Of a stretch of DNA of 64,000 nucleotides, positions 11,570 through 21,390 are shown in pieces (the stretch's first letter is position 1; every line of letters starts with the position of its first letter). The translations under genes were made by a program, and so were the position numbers. The DNA is taken from contig CM070609.1 in the NCBI GenBank assembly GCA_036346395.1, positions 27,850,223-27,914,222 of the forward strand. Reading direction: 5' to 3'. Below the pieces are notes generated by a model, which was not told the DNA's origin, did not search any database, and saw nothing but the letters and a program-made list of their open reading frames with translations. This stretch comes from Hsuehochloa calcarea (Eukaryota; Streptophyta; Magnoliopsida; Poales; Poaceae).

Positions 11570-12832
11570 TCATAAGGAGTCTTGCCTAAAGAAGGTCTCA
11601 AAAGACACGATTGGCAATATGACAAGCGATAGCAATAGCTTCGCCCAAAATCTCCTCGGTGTGTTATACTCGTCTAGCATCGTCCTAGCCATTTCGACCA
11701 AGGTCCTATTCTTCCTTTCCACCACGCCATTTTGTTGAGGGCGTGTGGAGAGGAGAACGATGCTCAACACCACGCTCGGCACAAAAGAAGCAAAAGAAGC
11801 ATTTTTGAACTCCGTGCCATTATCACTGCGAATCGCTCTCAAAGCACCGGAAGCTCGAAGCCAAGCGAAGAACAAGGTCATGAAAATAACCAAAAGCTTC
11901 ATCTTTTGAAGTAAGAAAGAACACCCAAGTATATCTTGAAAGATCATCGACTATGACTAGAATATACCATTTTCCACCAACTGACCGGACTCTAGCAGGA
12001 CCAACAGTATCCATATGAAGCAACTGTCCTGGTCCGTCAGTCATAACCATAGTCACAGAAGGGTGTGAGGCAGCAACTTGTTTGCCATGCCTACAGGGCG
12101 CACATACTGCATCTTTGACAGCTTTGAGTTTGGGCAAACCTCTCATAAGATCAAGGTTGCTAACTCGCGTCAGATGATCAAAACCAATGTGCCCCAAACG
12201 TCGATGCCAAAGCCAGAAATCAGAAGAAGATGTAAGCAAACATTTAAGAGATCCAGCAAGAGATTCTGAAAAATCAGCTCCAAAAATTCTACCAACTCTA
12301 GATATTCCAAACACAAGCTCACGGTAGAATCAAGCACACGACAAGCATTTTTCTTAAAAAGTCTCATAACCATCATCAAGAAGTGAGAAACGTAAAGAAG
12401 ATTATACCTAAGCTTGTCCACAAGAGCGACATCCTTTAGAATGAATTTGTTGTTTACCCTAATTGATCCTGTTCCTTCAATTCGCCCTTGTGTATCATCT
12501 CCAAAAGTGATGAAGTCATCACCTGTTGCCCGCGTGAAAGAGGTGAACCATTTTGAGTTCCCGGTCATGTGGCGTGAACATCCGGAATCAACGAACCACG
12601 TGTTCTTCCCCTTTCCGCGATAATCCTGAAAATCAAGGAACAAAAGAACGATGTGTCTCAATCTCGGGATTAGATAAACATGATTTAGGAATCGATCTTC
12701 GAGACACACGTCTACAAGGAGTATACAAACCGAAGTAGTATCCTTGATTTCATCTAACATTCGGTTATGAGCAATGTTTAAATTAAAATGAGACTTGAAT
12801 CTGTCCATGGCGGTCGATCGGCATTGAGTCAA
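11570..12832 (-). pseudogene. Copia protease, GAG-pre-integrase and integrase
   Basis: Reading leftward from about 12620, the protease active site appears in WFVDSGCSRHMTG. It is followed by the integrase zinc-binding region (WHRRLGHIGFDHL, then CAPCRHGKQ, about 12210-12070) and by the integrase core (HMDTVGPARV, VDDLSRYTWVFFL, IRSDNGTEFKN, RPQQNGVVERKNRTLVEM). The order protease-integrase-reverse transcriptase is diagnostic of Ty1/copia. Frame changes occur near 12200 and 11830, so no single protein can be made. Confidence 0.9.
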
Positions 12833-13049
12833 GGGTCAAACCGGCGACCAAAACGGTCGATCCGGTGACCACCAAATCGGACCGCCATCGATAAACATTA
12901 GAATTAGGATATTTAGAAACATAATGATTTGCATGAGTGACAAATCCTAATCCAGGTTTATTCTTTTCAATGTTACCATGTCTCATAGAAGCTCTAGGTT
13001 GCATGAATGAGATTCTATCAAAACTTTTCCTATCATTTTTCAACCTCGC

Positions 13050-15009
13050 CATGTGAATTCAATCAAATGTCCACCTTTTTGCAATAAGTGCAATGGTACT
13101 TGGTACCACTAGAAGAAGCACCATTTGAATTAATACAAGGTTGGGCAAAACCTGCAGATTTAAAAGATGTTTTTGCAGGTTGGGTTTTGAATTCAATTAA
13201 ACCTTTTCCAAGACTTGAATGACTTTTGGGTTTGAATTGTCTTGAAAAGAATTGAATCCTAAACCTTGCTTCTTATAAGGAGTTTTAGACTTGTCAAGAA
13301 TCATGTTTAATTGTTTCTTACCTTTAGAAAATTTCTCTAATGTATCATGAAGGTAAGCATTTTCTTTTCTCAAGTTAACACAAGCATCACAAGTTTTATC
13401 CATAGATTTCTCCTTATACAAAGCAATTTCAAGCTTAAGAGCGAACAAGAAGCACAAGTAGTATTTTCAATATTGTCCTTAAGCTTAGCATATTTGACTC
13501 TAGCGACTTCTAAGATATCTTTGATTTCACGTTCCTTTTCTAAACATGAAGTGCAAGGGCTAGAATCAAACACATCAAAAGCAATCAATTTACTAGATTC
13601 TAAACATTTTTCACAAGGAGCACTTTTAATTTCATTTAGTTCAGATCTAGCATTCTCAAGTTGTTGTACGAAATATTATGAGCGGTTTGTAACTTAGTAA
13701 TTTACGAGTGCATAGCATGACAAGATAAACATTCATCGAGTTCAAGAGTCTTAGCATTTTTAAGCTCTACTTTCAGTTTGTTAATCTTTGACTCTAATTT
13801 CTTATTTTTGTCATAACAAATTCTAGCGCTTCATCTTGACTAAGCAATTGCTCAACTATATAATCATATTTAGCGAAAGCTCATCATAAGAAAAAGATAC
13901 CTCATCATCATCAATGTCGTCTTGTCGACCATGAAGCACATGCCGTGAAGTCTTTGGCCTTCCCTTTCTTTTTGCCTTGAGGATCTCCTCCTCCTTGTCC
14001 TCCTCACTCCCGGTATCCACATCGCTCAAGGATTGATCCTCAAAGCGACAAGGACCCGGTGAGCGACCTTCACAAGCTTATTAGCCTCATACCTTGATTT
14101 GTTGAAAGGAGGCTTCTTCCAAGTAGCTTTCCTTCCTTATGATTGCTCTTACCTTTGACTTGGGGCAATTTGCGGATATGATTGAGCTCACCACATTCAT
14201 AGCATGTCACCGACCACCTCTCTTTTGTTTCTCACATTATTGTAGGCCCGTGTGAATTTTTTAGCTAGAAGAGCTAACTCTGTTTCAGGAATGCTTTCAA
14301 GCTCCTCTTCATGAATAGCAGATAAACAAGCAAATGAAAATCCTTTCTTTTTGCCTTGAGTCATCAAAAGCCTTTTTGAGAGGATCTGCTACCAAAGCTA
14401 AATTATCTTTCTTGGGATGATCAACTCTTTTAATTTCATGAGTCTTGAGTTTACTATAAAGCAATTCTAAAGTAAGACTTGAAAGATCAACATTTTCCTC
14501 TATAGCGGTAGCTTTCATCTCCCACTCCTTGGTGTTGATTGCGGCCAAGAGATGGGTGGCATTTTCAGATTGAGAATATTCAATATCAACGACTTTCATT
14601 TGATTAATTACTTTATTAAAGCGATGAAAATGTCATCGATGCTCTCTCGGGACGCATCTCGAATTTATTGTATTCACGCTTGTAAACAGCTTGGCGCACC
14701 TTTTGATTTGGGACGAACCCTCATGATATGTTTCGAGAGTGTTCCAAATTTCATCTTGCAGATTGAAAGATTACAAATTCGATCATATTCTTGTCTACCA
14801 AGTGCACCATATAAAAGATTCTTAGCCTTATTGTTGTTAGCCAAAAGAATTGCAGAAGCAGGTGTAGCAATTTCAGGAATAACCAGCGGGGCTCTAACAA
14901 CATCCCAAATAGCTTGTCCCTCGCTCTCAAGAAAGACGCGCATACGATTCTTCCAATAGGCATAGTCGTGCCCATCGAAGATATGCGGTTTAGTAGAAAA
15001 CTTATCCAT
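13050..15009 (-). pseudogene. Copia gag with zinc knuckle
   Basis: The start codon at 15007-15009 opens MDKFSTKPHIFDGHDYAYWK, the normal N terminus of copia Gag (the UBN2/Retrotran_gag family). Pieces in several frames follow, down to a CCHC zinc knuckle near 14170-14205 that reads CYECGELNH and then loses its last Cys, apparently through a one-base indel, because a TGC codon is present out of frame. The stretch 13197-13890 encodes Lys/Glu-rich, Cys-containing helices of the kind that often follow the knuckle. Gag forms the virus-like particle. This copy is broken. Confidence 0.85.
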
Positions 15010-15054
15010 CGCCAAAGTTCAGTGACCGGTTAAGATCAAGATTGAACTAACCGG

Positions 15055-15066
15055 GCTCTGATACCA
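15055..15066 (-). promoter_or_regulatory. Primer-binding site, tRNA-iMet type
   Basis: On the minus strand TGGTATCAGAGC begins two bases inside the 5' LTR. This is the standard sequence complementary to the 3' end of plant initiator tRNA-Met that primes minus-strand cDNA synthesis. Confidence 0.95.
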
Positions 15067-15068
15067 CT

Positions 15069-16844
15069 TGTTGGACCGTAAAGGTGACTAGAGGGGGGGG
15101 GTGAATAGGAGCACGCTCACTTTTTCACAAATTATGAACTCAATACAATTTCACTCCAAAGAGCTATTAGAAAGCTATGAAGATCAATATACCAAGATCA
15201 AATGGAAGACTAGTATTGAATCCAATAAAACCCTAAGCAATGCGACAATAATCGGCAAGAATCAAAGCAACACAAGTCCCGGCGGTCGACCTGCAGAGTG
15301 AACCGGTCGGACCGATTGCGGGCGGTCGGACCGCTGTTATCTTGACGGTCGGACCGCTCAAATCGGCGGACCGGTGGTGACGATGATCGGACCGGCGATC
15401 TGTAACCGATCCAAACAAGAAAATCAGCCCGATGACGAAGTTGCAATTAGGTCTAACTTTTGATTCTCAACTCCAAAGTTCACGAAACTTTGCACACACC
15501 TTCTCTATGCTATTGAGGACCTATTCCAATCGAATATTATGATAATTCTTGGAGCGATCTTGAGCAATTACCAATTGATTAACGAAGGTCTAAAACCGCA
15601 AGAACGAAAACTTGATCCTAAAGCTTGTTCGTGAGGATTGATGATCAAGATGATGCTAGATAGATTCACACATATCACAGCAAGCTAATTCACGTGAAAG
15701 AATCAATCACAAACTCGCGGATCAAAGAAAGCCCTAAAAACACGAAATTGAAAGCAAGAACGAAAAGAGACTTATCTCAAGCAAACCTTGCATAGATTGA
15801 TTTCGTGATTGTTGCTGGATTACATCCACACCATCATGGATCAGTGGACAATCAAAGATCACGAAATTCACCACAAACCATCAAGAGCCCTTGCCTCCAC
15901 CTCAACTCCCTAAAGACAATTAGGGTTTTGAAACATAAAAGGCGAGAGAGAGATCGACCACCATCTCCTCCTATTTATAGTGGAGGCCTAAAACTCTTAG
16001 GGTTTGACTTAATTGGGCTCCGTTAAGGCCCACTAACAAGCGGGTCACACACGCACGCTTCGCAAAGCGCCGTCTTTAACCTTTTGACCTAAACCGCTTC
16101 ACCATGCATCATGGATTCGCCAATAGGTCACCCTTGTCCATCTTGTGTCACGCTTGAGTCGTTGACCTCACCCGGCATCGTCGATCGTTCTGGACCTCAA
16201 CTCTTCACGTCTAGTCCCGATTCTCCTCGCCGTTGACCGTCGTTGACCACCAAGCTACTGCACAACCACGCACAAGAAAACACGTATTCGGAACAAGTTC
16301 TTCACAACTTGACCCATGTTAGTCAAAACATGCATCATGCAAATCATATGCCATGAAACCAATGACTTTGATCTAACAAAACAACATCGCCACGAAGTTG
16401 GCGACGTTCAAGTAGTTCTGCCCGACCGCTCCAGTGAGCCGGTCGGATCGCCATGGCGGTCGGACGCTCCTGTGAGCCGTCGGACCGCCTTAGACTTAGC
16501 GAAATTCAAGCTCCCAAAATCCAAACCTTCGAAACTTTAAACCAATAGAACTTTTCACCGAGATCCAAAAATCATGAGACCAAGTGCATTGGGATCCCTT
16601 ACTTGTCTACAACACCTATTTTTGGCCCACTCGATTTGAACACTTTTGTTATCGCCGTCCGACCAGCCCCACTGGCCGGTCCGACCGATTTGGGACCGTC
16701 GGACCGCCGTGCAAGGACCGGTCGGACCGCCCGAGCGATAAGCTCAGTAACTTTGTCGAAAACGCGTGAAACGACAAACCGTAAACGCCATTGCCAATTG
16801 TCACATCATCCTAAGATCTGGAGCATATCCCCATGAAATCCACA
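15069..16844 (-). repeat. 5' LTR of the copia element
   Basis: It matches 5878-7656 throughout and has the same TGTT and CCACA ends. Differences are single substitutions and small gaps. The GGTCGGACCG clusters are at about 15285-15405 and 16420-16735. On the minus strand a TATA-like CTATAAATAGG near 15969-15979 is the best candidate for the element promoter. Confidence 0.93.
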
Positions 16845-16960
16845 AATTTCTTCTTCATCTGCTCCCATGTGTACATGAAGTGGTACTCGATATTCGACCA
16901 CCAATGTTGAACATCACCGATCAGTGGGCAGGACCACGTGCGGAGAAGGAGATACTTCGA
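16845..16960 (-). pseudogene. Gag-like fragment right of the copia insertion
   Basis: Starting with the TSD AATTT (16845-16849), the minus strand encodes GDVQHWWSNIEYHF and then TWEQMKKK, in frame with the fragment at 5785-5872. The W-W and TWEQMKKK pattern fits the capsid domain of plant Ty3/gypsy Gag. Further right the frame loses recognisable similarity, so the old element's upstream border is not visible; it seems to be cut off by the neighbouring Ty3/gypsy element. Confidence 0.65.
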
Positions 16961-16974
16961 CTATGAGGCTTTCT

Positions 16975-17164
16975 GTCTCCCAACCAGTGGCCAAACGAGA
17001 GTACAACAGAATTTTGAAATGAATAAATATAATCTTCATAATCTTAAGCATGTGAATCGGTAGACGACCAGAGTATAGTTACAGACATATAAATAACATC
17101 AATCGTCGTGAGAAATTAAAGGAATGACTAATCTTTATTAAAAATAAAAGAAATAAAATAAAGT
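16975..17164 (-). other. 3' non-coding part of the gypsy element
   Basis: This AT-rich sequence follows the pol stop, with A/T runs at 17130-17165. I see no polypurine tract followed by a TG terminus, and no resemblance to the LTR at 27088-27786. Confidence 0.45.
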
Positions 17165-18300
17165 TTAAACAAAGAACTTACACAATTGATCAATGTTTCA
17201 AGAATTAGACAAAACACTTCCATCAGACATGGTAAATCATACCGAGCCTGGTCGGGTGACTTCGACCACAGTGTATGGACCTTCCCGCTTAGGAGAAAGC
17301 TTGTTACGATTTGCTTGGTTCTGAATTTTTCTGAGAACCAGATCTCCTACGGCTAGGCTGTGGGGTCACACCTTACGACTGGTACCTTCGCATGGCTTGT
17401 TGATAGATTGCTGATCGTATTAAGGCTTGGTTTCGTCGTTCTTCAAGGAAATTGATATCATCAAGTCGTCGTTCATCTTGATCATTTGTATTAAAACAAT
17501 CGGTTCGAACAGAGCCAAGTTTTAGTTCTGGAGGAAGCATGGCTTCAGTACCAAAAACCAAGAAAAATTGTGTTTCACCTGTCGAGTGACTAGTGGTGGT
17601 TCGAACAGCCCATAGAACAGAAGGAAGTTCTTGAACCCAAGCTCCTGACCATTTTATCAACTGGTCGAATACTCAGCGTTTGATCCCTTGCATTATGATA
17701 CCATTGGCACGCTCAACTGCGCCATTGCTCTGTGGGTGAGCAACAGAAGCAAAATGGACTTTGGTACCAAGTTCATCGCAGAATTCCTGGAAATTACCAC
17801 TAGAAAATTGGGTAATGTTGTCTGTGATTATACGAGTGGGTACACCAAATCGTGTGATCACATTTCTTATGAGAAATCTCTTAGCGGCCTCAGTTGTAGT
17901 TTTAACAACTGGCTCGGCCTCGATCCATTTTGTAAACGTGTCAATCACGACGAAAAGGAATTCGAAGCCCCTGGGTGCTCTTGGGAAAAGTCTCAGAATG
18001 TCTAGTCCTCAGGTTGCAAAAGGCCAAGAAAGAGGAATTATTTGCAAACTTGTGCCGGCTGATGTACTTGTCGGCTATGAAACTGGCATTGTACGCACTT
18101 CGTCACGAGCTCTTTTGCATCATGAAGGGTAGTTAGCCAGTAGTATCCTTGCCTAAAGGCTTTACCGACCAGTGTTCTGTAGGAATGATGTGCTCCACAG
18201 ACTCCTCCATGAATTTCGGTTAGCAACTTAATGCCATCCGATTCAGATACGCATCTCATCAACACTTCGTGAGATCCTCGTTTATACAAGGTACGTTCAA
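17165..18300 (-). pseudogene. Gypsy integrase and pol C terminus
   Basis: The zinc-binding part reads HGGVCGAHHSYRT and then CVQCQFHSR (about 18200-18060). The core shows IDTFTKWIEAEPV, TRFGVPTRIITDN and HPQSNGAVERANG (17948-17673), which carry the DDE residues. The C-terminal part has WAVRTTTSHSTGETQF, FGTEAMLPPE and, at about 17230-17300, KREGPYTVVEVTRPGSV. Two in-frame TGA codons near the end stand where related proteins have Trp or Arg. Integrase joins cDNA ends to target DNA; this copy is disrupted by stops and frame changes. Confidence 0.88.
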
Positions 18301-19516
18301 TTAGAGTGTATGATTTGGCTTTTCGAGCTATATAATCAGCCTCTACATCATCTATTGGAATTATATCATGCTGAAGATAATTGTAGATCGATGTTATCCA
18401 ATCTCTACCCTGATCGTCACCGATCTGTGGGGCATCTATGTTATCAGAATCGATTTGTACGACCTGATGTGAACCATTTATATCCTCGAAATGCTCGACC
18501 ACCAATGGTGAATCGAATTGCTCGAGAAAATCTCCAGGCGAGACGGTTGACCTGGTGGAGGCCATCAGTGCCAACTGGTCTGCCAGAAAGTTTTCCTTTC
18601 TAAGAATATGTTGGATCTGGAAACCGAAGAACTGCTTTTCGAGTTTCCGTACTTCCGCCAGATAAGATGACATCTTGGTACTTGAGCATTGATACTATTT
18701 CCCCAATTAATTCGCGACTAGTTGAGAATCGCCTTTCACTAGTAATTTGTGAATCCCGAGCGAACGAGCTGCTCGAAGTCCTGCCAGTAAATCTTCATAT
18801 TATGCTACATTGTTTGTAGTAGGAAAGTTAAACTGGATGGCGTACTTGTTGTGTTCGCTGGTAGGGGATATCAAGACGACTCCAGCCCACGATCCTTTGA
18901 GCATCAAGGAACCGTCAAAGTACATTGTCCACTCATTGTGGTGTTCGTACTCGAGTTCTTGCTTGGGTTTAGGGTTTGTCCATTCAACGACGAATTGTGC
19001 TATTGTCTTAGACTTTATTGCTGTTCGTGGGATGAAATGGAGGTTGAACGTCCCTAGTTTAACTGCCCATTTTGCTATTCGTCCTGATGATTCCCTATTT
19101 CCAAGGACTTGACCAAGGGGATATCCGATAGGTACGACCACTTTGTGGGTCTGAAAGTAATGCCTTAGTTTCCTTGAAGCCATAAGGAGACCATAGAGCA
19201 GCTTTTGTACCTGTGGGTATCTTTCCTTTGGTCCATGTACGACTTCGCTTACGTAATATATTGGCCGTTGGACGTTTTCACGTTCTACGACCAATACATT
19301 GCTGACCGCTTGTGGTGTTGTAGCCACGTTAATCAGCAATGGTTCTTCCAGTCTTGGAGAGACTAAGACCGGGGTACTAGTAATGTACTCTTTATGTTTT
19401 TCAAAGGCATCATTTACTTCCTTAGTCCATTCGAAATTTCCATGCTTTCGAAATTTTTTAAAGAAAGGTAATCCTTTTTCACCTAATCTTGCTATGAAAC
19501 AACTTAGCGCTAACAT
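18300..19516 (-). pseudogene. Gypsy RNase H domains (dual)
   Basis: The first domain follows reverse transcriptase and contains FEWTKEVNDAFEKHKEYI, PLLINVATTPQAVSNVLV and RPIYYVSEVVHGPKERY. A second RNase H-like domain (RVT_3 type) begins with NEWTMYFDGSLMLKGSWAGV near 18880-18950 and continues in another frame with SYLAEVRKLEKQFFGFQIQH and RKENFLADQLALMA (18673-18550). A tandem pair of RNase H domains is a marker of the Tat lineage of plant Ty3/gypsy elements. Frame changes occur near 18800 and 18690. Confidence 0.85.
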
Positions 19517-20565
19517 ACAACTGGTTAGTTTTTTGACTTCTTTCTTTGTGGTCGGGAGTGTATCTGGTCGATGGCCGATATTTTCGCTGGATTTGCTTCA
19601 ATACCTCTAGCCGAAACTAGGAAACCAAGAAATTTTCCAGCGGAAACTCCGAACACACATTTTTCTGGATTCAACTTGAGGTTATGCTTTCTCAAGTTAT
19701 TGAAAGTCTCTTATAAGTCGAGAATGTGATCGCCAGAATGTATGCTCTTCACAACTAAATCATCAACATAGGCTTCTAGATTTGGACCTAGCTATGGACT
19801 AAAGGTTTTCTGCATCAACCTTTGAAAAGTCGCACCAGCATTTTTTAGACCAAAAGGCATCTTAACATAGCAGTAAGTGCCATATGGAGTGATAAAGAAA
19901 GTTTTCTCCTCATCTTATTTACTCATACTAATCTGGTGGTACTCTGAATACGCATCTAAAAAAACTTAATAACTCATACCCGGAGGTAGAGTCTACAAGT
20001 TGGTCAATACGAGGAAGGGGAAAATCATCCTCCAGACAAGCTTTATTAAGATCTGTGAAATCAATACACATTCGCCACTTTCCATTACTCTTTATAACCA
20101 TTATAGGGTTAGTGAGCCACTGAGGGTGGTTGATTTCATGAATAAACCCAGCCTTGAGGAGCTTATCAATCTCCGACTGAATCACTTCCTTCCGGTCGGG
20201 TGCAAAACACCTTAGCTTATGCTTGACCGGGTTTTTGTCAGGCTAGAGAGCTAGCCTATACTCGATCACCTCCCTGGGGACTCTTGGCATGTCGGACGCC
20301 TGCCTGGCGAATACGTCCTGGTTTACTCGGAGGAAAGAGACGAGCGACTCTTCCTATTTGAGGTTGACCCATGTGGTGACTTGGTGTTTTCCAGAGAAAT
20401 ACCTTTGTCGAGTGGTACCTACTTTGTCTGGTCGGATGGTTTTGGTGTTATCTTTGGTCTGGAGTGCTTGACCTGCATTGCAGATGAGCCAGTTTTTCTG
20501 GCCGGGAGTTCATCGACCAGTTCAAAGACTTCCGATCGCATGCATAAGCCATCTTTCGATCTCCT
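19517..20565 (-). pseudogene. Gypsy reverse transcriptase
   Basis: The N-terminal part reads EIDKLLKAGFIHEINHPQWL, NGKWRMCIDFTDLNKAC and DDFPLPRIDQLVDSTSG (20185-19980), as expected for RVT_1 of plant Ty3/gypsy elements. The catalytic YVDD is intact at 19759-19770, within EAYVDDLVVK. Frameshifts separate the blocks. The FPLPRID motif and the position of YVDD fix the orientation and identity. Confidence 0.9.
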
Positions 20566-21390
20566 CAAACCATGATGACTCCTTTTGGCCCTAGCATCTT
20601 TAGACTCTGATAACTGTAATGCGTGGCTATCAGGAACATTGCTAGAGCTGGACGACCAAGGATTCCATTATATGCGGTTTCGAAATCGACCACATCAAAT
20701 GAAACCTTCTCTGTTCGGAAGTTGTCATGCCTTCCGAACGTAACCGGTAAGGACATCTGCCCTATCAGTTTTGCGATAGTACCAGGGACTATGCCGTGGA
20801 AAGCATACTTCACTGGTTTTACCTTAGATCTGGGAACTTGCATTTCCTCTAATACTCCCGCAAATAAAATATCTAAAGAACTACCTTCATCTATTAAAAC
20901 TCGATTAACTTTGCAATTGTTAATAGTAGGTTTAACTATAATAGGGAACCTACCTGGTCGAGCCGACGGGATGGGGCAGTCTTCTTTGCTGAAGGAGATT
21001 ACTGTTTTCGACCACCTTGATGGCTTGATGGCGATCAGGGACTCTGCAAGGTTGACCTCTCGCTCCACGGCCTTCAGGCGACGTCATGAATCATACGAGG
21101 AGAATCCTCCGAAAATCATGTCGACCGTATGTTGAGGCTCCTGGTATTCCATCTTGTCGTTGCCATCCTTGTCCTTCTTGGAACTTTCTTCCCCGAGTTC
21201 TTGTATCGAGGGGAGTGGGCTTTTACCTGCATAGTAATCCTCTATCTTCTTTTGCCAGACTCGACAGGTGCGCAAGTCATGCCTTGTTTGCTGGGGAAGT
21301 GGACACCACTTCTTGTTCTTTTTATATCCATCGGTCAGAACTTTTACTTTGCCTCGACCGGTGTAATCTTTCTTACAATTGGTAAACTTG
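20565..21390 (-). pseudogene. Gypsy aspartic protease and linker, cut by the solo LTR
   Basis: The protease site reads VLIDEGSSLDILFA. Plant gypsy proteases commonly show D-G/S-S here, so Glu in place of the second residue is a variant. Downstream are FHGIVPGT, PVTFG and DFETAYNGILGRPALAMF, all typical. The N-terminal linker (21398-21084) has a Cys/His pattern, KFTNCKKD then HDLRTCRVWQKKIEDYY, resembling the residue zinc-knuckle region of Tat-lineage Gag. The frame stops abruptly at the LTR border at 21391 and resumes at 24955. Confidence 0.85.

Larger units (their letters stand above)
5878..16844 (-). mobile_element. Full-length Ty1/copia retrotransposon (10,967 bp)
   Basis: The element has two LTRs of about 1.78 kb, a primer-binding site complementary to initiator tRNA-Met, a gag gene, a pol gene in the copia order (protease, integrase, reverse transcriptase, RNase H), a polypurine tract, and a 5-bp TSD AATTT. 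All genes read on the minus strand, so the 5' LTR is at the right (15069-16844). Frameshifts and stops break gag and pol, so the copy is not expected to move by itself. The LTRs are very alike but differ by scattered substitutions and small indels. It is inserted into a gag-like ORF of an older retrotransposon. Confidence 0.95.

Noticed and set aside
5878..16844. A retrovirus-like element with an envelope gene
   Set aside because: The domain order is that of Ty1/copia, and the spacer after pol holds no membrane or envelope-like ORF.
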